The notes beneath the pieces were generated by a model that saw only the letters and a list, made by a program, of their open reading frames with translations, searched no databases and was not told the DNA's origin. DNA of 21,652 bases, from the NCBI GenBank assembly GCA_023807065.1, contig JAJJLU010003982.1, forward strand, positions 1-21,652, read 5' to 3'. Position numbers and translations under genes: made by a program. Source of the DNA: Isotricha intestinalis (lineage: Eukaryota; Ciliophora; Litostomatea; Vestibuliferida; Isotrichidae). Shown here one piece after another: positions 1 to 7,869 of the stretch (position 1 is the first letter of the stretch; each line of letters starts with the position of its first letter).

Positions 1-70
1 AAAGTTGATTAAAGGAATTTTCCTCAATATTTAATTTAATAAATTCTTCGCCTTTATAATTTTTACTCAT
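1..70 (-). CDS. 5' end of a small hypothetical protein, paralogue of the gene at 94-291 (partial)
   Basis: An ATG on the minus strand at 68-70 opens 23 codons that run off the left edge (begins MSKNYKGEEFIKLNIEE). The DNA around the codons for IEE resembles the start of the next gene (IEEIPLIS). It matches well if one A is removed from a short A-run near position 17-20, which would restore an EEIPLI reading. This therefore looks like a tandem paralogue with a one-base insertion, or a sequencing error. Too little is visible to name a family. Confidence 0.35.
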   Translation of the reverse strand, partial: MSKNYKGEEFIKLNIEENSFNQL

Positions 71-93
71 TTTTTCGAAACAATTTAAACAAA

Positions 94-291
94 TTAATTT
101 TTCACTTCAATATTAAACATATATTTTTTTTCTTCAAATGATATTAAACATATTTCACAATTTTTATTTAATTCTTTTAGTTGAATAGTTTCTTTTAAAT
201 TATTTTTATATATAATATTTAAATTTAGTATATTTTCCTTGAATTGATAACTTATTAAAGGAATTTCTTCTATTATTTGATTGTAAGACAT
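94..291 (-). CDS. Small hypothetical protein, 65 aa
   Basis: The reading frame runs from an ATG at 291 to a TAA at 94 and gives 65 residues, with charged and hydrophobic residues alternating and two cysteines close together (CEIC, near residues 45-48). I do not recognise the family. There is no signal peptide and no clear membrane segment. The best support that it is a real gene is its resemblance to the partial frame starting at position 70, which shares the MS-N-EE pattern and an IEEIPLI-like segment. It could still be a chance frame in AT-rich DNA. The 273 bases between it and the Hsp70 gene to the right hold no other recognisable feature. Confidence 0.4.
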   Translation of the reverse strand: MSYNQIIEEIPLISYQFKENILNLNIIYKNNLKETIQLKELNKNCEICLISFEEKKYMFNIEVKN

Positions 292-564
292 TTATTTGAA
301 TATTTATAAATTTTTTAAATAAATTAAAAAAAATAATTTTTAAAAAATAAAATGTTATATAATATAAACTAATTAAAAAAGAATTATTAAACAATTCAAA
401 AATGAATAATAAGAGTTATTTAAATAAAAGATTAATTCTATAAAATATCTTTTTTATCATAAATTATATTTTAAATTTATAAACCAGTTATTTTATCTTT
501 ATTTATTCTTTTTAATATTTAATTATAGTTCAATTATTTATTAATTACAAATAATTTTTCAATA

Positions 565-2280
565 TTATTTATCATTAAAAATTTGGCTAATTTTTTCTCT
601 TGATTCATTTATAAATTTTAATTTTTCTTGATAATTTTTCACTTCTATTTCATCATAAAAATCATTTTTAGAAATGATTAATTTTTGTTCTTTTTCTCCT
701 TTGATTTTCCCAATAACAGTAATAATAGAATTATGATCAAGAATCATTTCTATTTCAATAATATTATCATTATTAAAACCACTAACAGTAAATTTTCCTA
801 GTAAATGATTTTCCCAAACATATTCACCTTCACCTTCAAAAATTTTAATAAGAACATTTTTAGATGTTTTACTTTGAGTTTTAAAAGTTTTATTAAAACT
901 TTTTTTCTCATTAATTTTCGGTAATAAAGTTCCTTTTTTAATAATAACTTCCATTTTATAATTCGCAATTTCAATTCCAATTGATAAAGAAGTGATTTCA
1001 TTAATTTTTCCTTGTTTCAAAAATATATTATCATTAATTTTACTTCCAAAAAAAGGAATAAGAGCTGCTCCTTGAGCAATCACTTCATCAGCATTAATAT
1101 TTTTTAAAACTTTTTTTTCTGAAAATTTTTTTATAAGCATTTCTTTTATTTTAGGTATTCTACATGAACCACCAACTAAAACAACTTCATCAATATTATC
1201 TTCTGTTAAATTTAACTTTTTTAATGTTTCATCTACTTTCTTAATACATATATTAAATAAATCACCACAAATTTCATTCAATGTACTTTGCTTTATTTCA
1301 TAATTAAAATCTTTTTCTTTATATAAAGAATCAATGTCATATTGAACTGTCTCAGCGAAACTTAATTGTATTTTAACTTCTTCACTGTATTTTTTAATTC
1401 TTTGTAAAACTTTATATTCCTTAATATTATTCTGATTATAAAAATCAACATTTTCAAAGTTATTTTTTTTTTTAAAAATATTTAATGCATAATCAGTTAA
1501 TCTTTGAGTAATATCTTCTCCTCCTAAATGTTCTTCACCTTCAGAAGCTAGAACAGTGTATTCATTACCTTTAATTTTTACAATAGAAACATCAAAAGTT
1601 CCTCCACCTAAATCAAATATTAAAACTAGTCTTTCATTAACATTTGGATTTTCATAACCATAAGCAATAGCAGCAGCGGTTGGTTCATTAATTATTTTAT
1701 ATACTTCTAATCCTGCTTTTTTTGCTGCTTCTATTGTTTCTTCTCTTTGTAAATTATTAAAATGAGCAGGAACTGTTATTACTGCTTTTTTTATTTTTCC
1801 CCCTATTCTCTCTTCTGAAAAAGTTTTTATATCTTTTAATAATAAATAGGCTACATCAATTGGAGAAAATAATCTTGCTTCTTGATTCTCATGTTTTATA
1901 TAATATTGAGGTCTCTTTGTATAGGGATCTTCTATTATTTTCACTGGTAAATATTTTATATCTTTTTGTACTTTTGGCTCATGAAAAAATTTACCTATAA
2001 ATCTTTTTGAATCTTTTATTGTGAAATTCGATAATGTATACATTGAATTTTCTGCTGCCTGTCCTATTAATATTTCATTCTCTTTACATGTTATTATTGA
2101 TGGAGTTGTTCTTTTTCCATTTTTATTTTCTAATATAGAACTTATATTATTTTTAAATATTGATACACATGAATATGTTGTTCCTAAATCTATTCCTATT
2201 ATCGGTTCTTCTTTATTAATTGTTGGAGTAGAACTTAATAGTGAGTCTGTTGATAAAGTGTTTAAATTTCGGGAAGACAT
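565..2280 (-). CDS. Hsp70-like chaperone with shortened C-terminus
   Basis: This 571-residue protein has a complete Hsp70 nucleotide-binding domain at about residues 26-410. Phosphate-1 motif GIDLGTTYSC is at 29-38, the lysine of SKRFIG at 92, INEPTAAAIAYG at 197-208, phosphate-2 DLGGGTFDVSI at 223-233 and adenosine motif VLVGGSCRIPK at 367-377. By comparison with Hsc70, the residues for ATP hydrolysis and metal binding all appear present. A reduced beta-type substrate-binding region follows (SLSIGIEIA at 431-439 to about 545). The usual hydrophobic linker (VLLLD-type) is replaced by a poorer sequence, and there is only a short tail: no helical lid, no EEVD or organelle retention signal. Typical cytosolic Hsp70s are about 640-650 aa. 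The first 25 residues are Ser/Thr-rich. It is divergent from the gene at 3691 and most likely cytosolic. It is clearly a different subfamily from the three protease or low-complexity Hsp70s downstream. Confidence 0.95.
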   Translation of the reverse strand: MSSRNLNTLSTDSLLSSTPTINKEEPIIGIDLGTTYSCVSIFKNNISSILENKNGKRTTPSIITCKENEILIGQAAENSMYTLSNFTIKDSKRFIGKFFHEPKVQKDIKYLPVKIIEDPYTKRPQYYIKHENQEARLFSPIDVAYLLLKDIKTFSEERIGGKIKKAVITVPAHFNNLQREETIEAAKKAGLEVYKIINEPTAAAIAYGYENPNVNERLVLIFDLGGGTFDVSIVKIKGNEYTVLASEGEEHLGGEDITQRLTDYALNIFKKKNNFENVDFYNQNNIKEYKVLQRIKKYSEEVKIQLSFAETVQYDIDSLYKEKDFNYEIKQSTLNEICGDLFNICIKKVDETLKKLNLTEDNIDEVVLVGGSCRIPKIKEMLIKKFSEKKVLKNINADEVIAQGAALIPFFGSKINDNIFLKQGKINEITSLSIGIEIANYKMEVIIKKGTLLPKINEKKSFNKTFKTQSKTSKNVLIKIFEGEGEYVWENHLLGKFTVSGFNNDNIIEIEMILDHNSIITVIGKIKGEKEQKLIISKNDFYDEIEVKNYQEKLKFINESREKISQIFNDK

Positions 2281-3690
2281 TTATTTTTTTTTTCCTTTTT
2301 TTTTGATATTTATTATTTTTATGTTTTTCAAAGATATTTTTTTTTTGATTTTGTTTTATTGTTATGATTATGTTAAGATAATTAAAATTAATAAATTAAT
2401 TGGAATAATTAATGATAAGCTAATTTAATTTTATTTTGGTTTTATGAATAAGGTATTTAAAATCAGGGTATAAATTTATTTTTTATATTGTATCTTTTAT
2501 TCATTATGTTTTCTTCGGACTAATATGTTTTTTTTTTGAAAAAAAAATTTGTTTTTAAAATATTGTTTAATTTATTTATATAAGGGAAACTTATTAGAGT
2601 GATAATAAAATATTATAGTAAATTGTAATATTATCATAAAGACATATAATAAATGTTTTCTTAATAAAAATTATATTAGATTCATTACTTTTAAACAAAT
2701 ATTACCTAATTTTCCTATATTTAATATAAATAAATTTGGTATTTTTTTAATTTATATTTTTTTACTTTAAATCTTAATTTTTTAATTTAAAAATTCAAAG
2801 AATTTAAATTTAAAAATATGAATTTATTTTTATTAAATGGGGATTAGGAGATATATAATAAATTAATAAATATATTGATTTTCAACCAATGCATAATTTA
2901 TTGAAGAAAATTTAAATTATATTAAATAGAATTTTATTTCTTTTTATTACATTATTTTTTGTTTGTTAGAATTAAGGAATATTTTCCCTATAAGAGAATA
3001 AATTCTTTTATAATTTATTAAAATAATTATTGAATAAATCAAAAGAAATAGAAATTGAAATATAAATAGGAAATGAAGAAGAAAAAAAAATAAATTGTAA
3101 TTTTTATTGTAAATGAAAAAAGAAGGATTTTCCATATTTGTAAACAGAAATCATATTTTTTTTTATTTACATTTTTTTACTTGAATTGTTCAATAAAACA
3201 ATTAATAATTTAAAAATTTTAAAAAAAAACCAATAAACCTTATAAATAATCCTTTATTCTAAATTTAATTCAAAAGAGTATTATTAAATGTAAGAAGATA
3301 GAATTATCATATTTAGTTTGTAAAAGAATAATTAATGAATTTAAATATTATTTTGAAAAAATATAAAATAAATTAATGAAAAAAAATAATAAAATATTAA
3401 ATAAAATTCTTAGTAAAAAAAATCATTTTCAAAAAAAATCTTTTATCAAAAATTTATTATTATAAAAATTTTCTTTATTCTTTAAATGATTATTATTATT
3501 GAAGATAAAAGAAAAGATAAATATAATAAATATCACAATTTAAAAATAAAAAAGAAATGTTTTTTTGAAAGACAATAAAAGATATTGTTCTAAAAAAAAC
3601 AACACAATATTTTAATATATAATAAAAATAAAAATTTTATTATATTTAATTTGATATTTAAGGGTTTAATATTAAATATTATAAAGATAA
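2281..3690. other. AT-rich intergenic region between divergent Hsp70-type genes
   Basis: About 1.4 kb of very AT-rich spacer that must hold the promoters of both divergent genes. I see no convincing coding sequence, tRNA, or clean run of heat-shock elements (alternating GAA/TTC). A short hydrophobic minus-strand frame at 2947-3135 is explained by base composition. Confidence 0.5.
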
Positions 3691-5577
3691 ATGAAAAAAG
3701 AAGTAGCCAATACAAAAAAATTAGAAGAAAACACTTTTATTGATGCAAATGAAATGCAAAGGATTCTAACAAAAAAAAAAGCAGTATGTGAAATAAAGTA
3801 TAATGATCAAATAGGAACTGGATTTTTTTGTGAAATAACAATAAAAAAAAAACCAATTAAAGTTTTATTCACAAATAATCATGTTTTAGATAAAAAAGCA
3901 ATTGAAAATGAGAATAAAATTACTTTAATTATAGATAATAAAAAATATATATTAAAAATATCAAAAGATAGATTTAAATGTACAAATATAAATTTAGATT
4001 ATTCTTGTATTGAAATATTAGAGGAAGATAATATAGATTGTGATACTTTTAAAATTGATGAAGAAATTAATACCGATGATCCAACAAAAACGTATAAATT
4101 AGAAGAATATGCTATAATACAATATCCAGAAGAAAAACTTCAAATTACAAGAGGAAAAATTGAAAGTATTTCTAATGAAACTATTACCCATTATATTCCA
4201 ACAAAAGATGGTTCATCAGGTTCTCCAATAATTGCTTTAAATAGGACTTTAAAACTTATTGGAATACATTGTGGTGGAAATTCTGAAAAAGGAGAAAATA
4301 AAGGAAGTTATTTTAAACATATTTTAGATGATATTCTAGAAGAAGAAAATAAAACTGAAGAAATAAGAATAGTATTAGAAAATAAACCATTAAATGATGT
4401 TGTTATTGGAATAGATTTAGGAACAACAAATACTTGTGCTGCAATATTAAAAAATGATAAAATTGAAATAATCAAAAATGATGCAGATGAAAAAATAATA
4501 CCATCTGTTGTTTGTTACACTGAAAATAGAACTTATGTTGGTACATTAGCAAAAAATAGAAGATTTCAATTTCCTGAATCTACTGTGTTTGAAAGTAAAA
4601 GATTGATTGGGAAAAAATATCATGTCTTGAAGAACAATATTATTGAAGATATGAGAAATAGATATAAAGTTAAAATAATTGAAGATCAAAATACAGAAAA
4701 ACCTCAATACATTATTAAAATAGGAAATAAAGAGAAAAAAATTTCTCCAGAAGAAGTTTCAGCTGAAATATTAAAAGAAATAAAAAAAAATGCAGAAAAA
4801 TATAATAAAAATATTAAAAAAGCAGTAATAACAGTTCCAGCTTTTTTTAAAGAAAAAGAAAAAGATGCAACAATAGAAGCTGCTAAAATTGCAGGATTAG
4901 AAGTGATAAAATTAATTAGTGAACCTATAGCAATCGCAATTGCTTATGGAAATTTATTTAAATCAAAATCAAATAAAGAAAGAACAATATTAATATTTGA
5001 TTTAGGCGCTGGAAGTTTAGGTATTTCTATTGTAAAAATTAATGGAAATGAATATTCAGTTTTAGGCTCTGATGGTGAAGGCTCTGATGGTGAAGATAAT
5101 TTAGGAGGAGAAAATTTCACTCAAAAATTAATGGATTATTTTATTCATGAAATTACAAAAAAATATCCAAAATTAAATTTAGGACAAGGATTGTTGTTCG
5201 ACATTAAAAATGAAATTGAAAACATTAAAACTATATTATCAATTGAAGAAAAAGCAACATTTAAAGTTGGCCCAATAAATGGAAATAATATATTTGAAAA
5301 AGAAATTAACATTAAAAAATATATTGAATTATGTGAAGATTTATGTAAAAGATGTATAAAAAGAATTGATAAATTTCTTAAAGATTATAGTTTTAAAAAA
5401 AAAGATATCAATGATATAATATTAATTGGAGGAGCTACAAAAACACCAACAATTAAAAAAAATATTGAAGAACATTTTAATAAACAATTAAAAAATATTA
5501 ATGGAGATGAAGTTGTTGCTTATGGAGCAGCGCTTGCTGGAAATTTTATTAAAAATTTAAAAGATATAAAAATTTAA
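3691..5577 (+). CDS. Trypsin-like protease domain fused to Hsp70 ATPase domain (copy A)
   Basis: This intact 628-residue protein has two parts. Residues about 25-215 form a trypsin-like domain (V8/HtrA-like fold). It shows GTGFFCEI at 42-49, likely catalytic His64 in TNNHVLD, Asp103 in NLDYSCIEI, Ser176 in DGSSGSP (173-179), and a GIHCGG substrate-pocket strand at 191-196. There is no signal peptide, so it should act inside the cell. From about residue 237 an Hsp70 nucleotide-binding domain follows: GIDLGTTNTC at 240-249, ESKRLIG, ISEPIAIAIAYG, ILIGGATKTPT, GDEVVAYGAA. The protein ends right after this domain, with no linker, substrate-binding domain or lid. Phosphate-2 reads DLGAGSLGISI, so the second conserved Asp and the Thr of GGGTFD are replaced. 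The ATPase may therefore be weak or act as a switch. The sequence shows the triad and the fusion; a role as a nucleotide-gated intracellular protease is inference. The region after the stop matches that of copy C. Confidence 0.9.
   Translation: MKKEVANTKKLEENTFIDANEMQRILTKKKAVCEIKYNDQIGTGFFCEITIKKKPIKVLFTNNHVLDKKAIENENKITLIIDNKKYILKISKDRFKCTNINLDYSCIEILEEDNIDCDTFKIDEEINTDDPTKTYKLEEYAIIQYPEEKLQITRGKIESISNETITHYIPTKDGSSGSPIIALNRTLKLIGIHCGGNSEKGENKGSYFKHILDDILEEENKTEEIRIVLENKPLNDVVIGIDLGTTNTCAAILKNDKIEIIKNDADEKIIPSVVCYTENRTYVGTLAKNRRFQFPESTVFESKRLIGKKYHVLKNNIIEDMRNRYKVKIIEDQNTEKPQYIIKIGNKEKKISPEEVSAEILKEIKKNAEKYNKNIKKAVITVPAFFKEKEKDATIEAAKIAGLEVIKLISEPIAIAIAYGNLFKSKSNKERTILIFDLGAGSLGISIVKINGNEYSVLGSDGEGSDGEDNLGGENFTQKLMDYFIHEITKKYPKLNLGQGLLFDIKNEIENIKTILSIEEKATFKVGPINGNNIFEKEINIKKYIELCEDLCKRCIKRIDKFLKDYSFKKKDINDIILIGGATKTPTIKKNIEEHFNKQLKNINGDEVVAYGAALAGNFIKNLKDIKI
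5065..5094 (+). repeat. 15-bp in-frame tandem duplication in copy A
   Basis: The 15-mer ggctctgatggtgaa occurs twice back to back and adds a second GSDGE to the loop before DNLGGENF. Copy C, at the same place, has a single unit, so this is a recent in-frame slippage duplication within the ATPase domain. Confidence 0.9.
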
Positions 5578-5690
5578 AACGTAAAATATTAATTTATAAG
5601 AATAATAATTTTAAAATATATATTATATATATTTATTAAATCTTTATAAATGAAATATATTATAAACATTAATTAATTTTTCCTTTTTTT
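5578..5690 (+). repeat. 3' flank shared by copies A and C
   Basis: The stretch directly after the stop of copy A closely matches the one after copy C (20800-20912), including the shared run attaattttttccttttttt apart from small indels. It marks the right edge of an old gene duplication and may contain the mRNA 3' end signal. The remaining spacer, about 5691-6171, is AT-rich and shows nothing recognisable. Confidence 0.8.
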
Positions 5691-6171
5691 TGTTAGTTTT
5701 AGTAACTAAAAAATGAAATAATGCAATATTTTAAAAAATATATTTAAATAAATAAAGATACAATATAATAAGATAAAAAATAAAAAGAAAAATAAGTGAT
5801 ATTAAGTAACTATTATAAATCAAAATATTTTTATTTATTTAAAACTAAATTTAAATATCAAGCCATAAATAATATAAAAAAAATTATCTTAAAAATTTTA
5901 GTTTTGATTATATACAAAAAACATTTTATTATATAATATTCACTATAAATTTTGAAAAAGAAAGCCATATACTTATTTATTAAAATATGATATATTTTTA
6001 TAAAATATTTTTGGATTTCATTTTATAATAATAATAATTTGTTTTTATTTCTTTGAATGAATATTTATTTTCTTTTTACACTTTCATAATTTGTTTATTA
6101 CTTTTACCATTTTCTATTATTAAGTTAATTAAAAATATAAATGAAAAAAACAAAGAAAAATTTTCCCATTT

Positions 6172-6539
6172 AAAAATAATCTATTTTCATTATTCTTAAA
6201 ATTTCCGTTTTTAAGTTTTTAAAGTATAAATTTAAAAACTCATTTTTTCAAAAATTGATTAGATAAATTAAAAATATAGAAACATATTAAATACTGTATA
6301 AACATAATATGAAATTTATTTTATCAGTTTTTAATAAATATTCATAATATAAATTAGTTTCAATTGAAAATTAATATTAATTGAATGATAATAATTCAAA
6401 TAATAACAGTTAATTAAGGCTATATAAAATAAAAAAATTAATATTTGTTAAATAAAAAATATTTTTTTTTATATTTGTTGAAATATTTATAGCATGATAA
6501 AAAATATCTAAATAATCTTTTTGAATAAGAGTTAATAAA
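6172..6539 (+). repeat. Duplicated upstream (promoter) block of copy B
   Basis: This non-coding stretch is nearly collinear with 19076-19441, upstream of copy C. Shared landmarks include tctattttcatta, aaaatttccgtttttaag, a tagcatgataaaaaatatct segment and the final ataaaatg at the start codon, with only small indels between. The matched block continues into the coding sequence, so gene and promoter were duplicated together. Copy A lacks this block upstream. Confidence 0.85.
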
Positions 6540-7342
6540 ATGAGTTCTCCGTCAAACAAAAACAAACCAAAAAACAACACCCCAACAACAGGAAATAACA
6601 ACAACACAAGAACAGGAAATAACAACAACACCACAACAACAGGAAATAACAACAACACAAGAACAGGAAATAACAACAACACAACAACAGGAAATAACAA
6701 TAACAACACAACAACAGGAAATAACAACAATAATCAAAATAAATCAGAAAAAACAAGAATAGTATTAGAAAATAAACCATTAAAAGATTTTGTTATTGGA
6801 ATTGATTTAGGAACAACAAATACTTGTGCTGCAATATTATACAAAAATAAAATTGAAATAATAAAAAATGATGGAGGTGAAAAAATAATACCATCTGTTG
6901 TTTGTTATACTGAAAACAAAATTTATGTTGGAACATTAGCAAAAAATAAAATGTACCAATTTCCTGAATCAACTGTATTTGAAAGTAAAAGTTTATTAGG
7001 AAAATCTTTCAAAGATTGTGAAAAAGATATTAAAAATGATATGGGTAAAAGATGTCATGTTAAAATAATTGAAGATAAAAATACTAAAAAAGCAAAATAT
7101 GAAGTTAATGTCAAAGGTGAAAAAAAAGAATATTTTCCAGAAGAAGTTTCAGCTGAAATATTAAAAGAAATAAAAAAAATTGCGGAAAAATATAATAAAG
7201 ATATTAAAAAAGTAGTAATAACAGTTCCAGCTCATTTTAAAGAAAAAGAAAGAGAAGCAACAATAGAAGCTGCTGAAAAAGCAGGATTAGAAGTTATTCA
7301 AATTATTAATGAACCAACAGCAGCTGCAATTGCTTATGGGGA
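6540..7342 (+). pseudogene. Hsp70-type ATPase paralogue B with Asn-rich N-terminus, truncated at the phage junction
   Basis: The frame opens at the ATG at 6540 and encodes an Asn/Thr/Gly repeat (residues about 12-66), then the join sequence RIVLENKPL at 73-81. An Hsp70 nucleotide-binding domain follows, with GIDLGTTNTCAAIL, ESKSLLG, ITVPAHFKEKE and IINEPTAAAIAYGE. Here the match to copy C (20160) stops within one codon. The frame reads five more codons (ending at a TAA at 7356-7358) that belong to the foreign block. About the last 200 residues of the ATPase domain, including phosphate-2 and the adenosine motif, are missing, so the product could not bind nucleotide properly. What remains has no internal stop or frameshift, so the truncation looks recent or is an assembly join. 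Confidence 0.85.
6588..6734 (+). repeat. Asn/Thr/Gly coding minisatellite
   Basis: Six imperfect copies of a unit encoding TGNNNN followed by TRT, TTT or a similar spacer, with aac/aca triplets throughout. It forms a low-complexity, probably disordered N-terminal tail of copy B. Frames on the opposite strand through this stretch are artefacts of the repeat. Confidence 0.9.
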
Positions 7343-7528
7343 GTTTATAGAATTTTAATTCATGCTTCTTCAGGACAAGATGAATATTTTACTGAAAATG
7401 GAGAAAAATTCCCTGTTAAAATTAAACAAACTAATATATTTTTATATAGAAATAAACATCCTCTTCTTTTTATCGCCAAAAAAAACATGTTTCATTATGA
7501 AGGAAAACCTTCAAGAATAATTCTTTAA
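7343..7528 (+). pseudogene. C-terminal fragment of an unidentified phage gene
   Basis: From the junction an open frame (different from the Hsp70 frame) reads LIHASSGQDEYFTENG, then KHPLLFIAKKNMFHYEG, and ends at a TAA at 7526-7528. The residues look like the end of a real protein rather than chance AT-rich sequence, and the stop lies just before the Shine-Dalgarno site of the next gene, as in a phage operon. The 5' part is missing. I cannot name the family. Confidence 0.55.
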
Positions 7529-7532
7529 TGAT

Positions 7533-7538
7533 AGGAGG
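7533..7538 (+). promoter_or_regulatory. Shine-Dalgarno site for the gene at 7546
   Basis: AGGAGG seven bases before the ATG at 7546. It decides the start: an in-frame ATG at 7528 lies upstream of the ribosome site and overlaps the previous stop codon, so it is unlikely to be used. Confidence 0.85.
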
Positions 7539-7545
7539 AAGAAAA

Positions 7546-7796
7546 ATGAACGAAGAATTAAACCTATTAGAAGAAACAACAGATGCAGTTGTAGAAACAG
7601 TTGAGACAAGTGCAATTGGAACAAAAGGAGTAAAAGGAGCTTTAGTTGCTGGTTTACCAGTAGTAACTTTAGGATTAGGTTTCCTAGCTTATAAGATTAT
7701 TAAGCTTACAAGACTAAGAAAGCTTCAGCTTCTGTATCACTTGATCAAGCAGATGCTACTGAAGTTAGTAATTCTGAAGAAAACTCTGAAGAATAA
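7546..7796 (+). pseudogene. Small phage membrane protein with acidic tail (one frameshift)
   Basis: The protein starts MNEELNLLEETTDAVVETVE, then has a Gly/Ala/Val-rich hydrophobic segment (about residues 32-50, ALVAGLPVVTLGLGFLAYK), a likely single membrane span. In the first frame it continues into an unlikely basic sequence up to 7827. In the next frame, from about 7707, the DNA encodes YKTKKASASVSLDQADATE and an acidic Ser/Glu tail ending at TAA 7794-7796. That is the expected ending, so a one-base indel near 7700-7707 is inferred. The intact form would be about 83 aa. The function is unknown; I associate such proteins with phage gene clusters ahead of replication genes. Confidence 0.65.
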
Positions 7797-7815
7797 GCAG
7801 AAGGTTATTAGAATT

Positions 7816-7855
7816 AAGAATCTTTGAATATATTTCAAGGATTCTTTTTCTTTTT
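7816..7855 (+). terminator. Rho-independent terminator
   Basis: A 13-bp stem (AAGAATCTTTGAA, 7816-7828) pairs with TTCAAGGATTCTT (7834-7846) with a single T-G wobble, around the five-base loop TATAT. A T-rich tail (TTTCTTTTT) follows. It lies between the stop at 7796 and the next ribosome site, exactly where a bacterial terminator would be. No such structure was noted in the host flanks. Confidence 0.85.
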
Positions 7856-7859
7856 AGTT

Positions 7860-7865
7860 AGGAGG
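7860..7865 (+). promoter_or_regulatory. Shine-Dalgarno site for the gene at 7870
   Basis: AGGAGG four bases before the ATG at 7870, directly after the terminator T-tract. It shows that the gene begins with MQEQFGGNSYKH and not at an upstream frame that reads through the terminator. Confidence 0.85.
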
Positions 7866-7869
7866 AAAA

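Noticed and set aside
2021..2428. Plus-strand reading frame of 135 codons over the start of the first Hsp70 gene
   Set aside because: It is antisense to a clear Hsp70 start, and its extension beyond is a Phe/Ile-rich AT artefact.
2947..3135. Minus-strand 62-codon hydrophobic frame
   Set aside because: Phe/Leu/Ile/Tyr composition is what random AT-rich DNA gives; no motif, no paralogue, no supporting context.
565..5577. Non-standard nuclear code with TAA as Gln or TGA as Trp
   Set aside because: The intact 571-aa and 628-aa proteins contain no internal TAA or TGA, and TAA ends paralogues A and C at the same position.
6588..6734. CRISPR-like array
   Set aside because: Units are about 24 bases, contiguous and in frame, with no spacers; it is a coding minisatellite.
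6410..6780. Three minus-strand frames rich in Val/Leu/Cys/Phe
   Set aside because: They are the complement of the Asn/Thr/Gly minisatellite of copy B.
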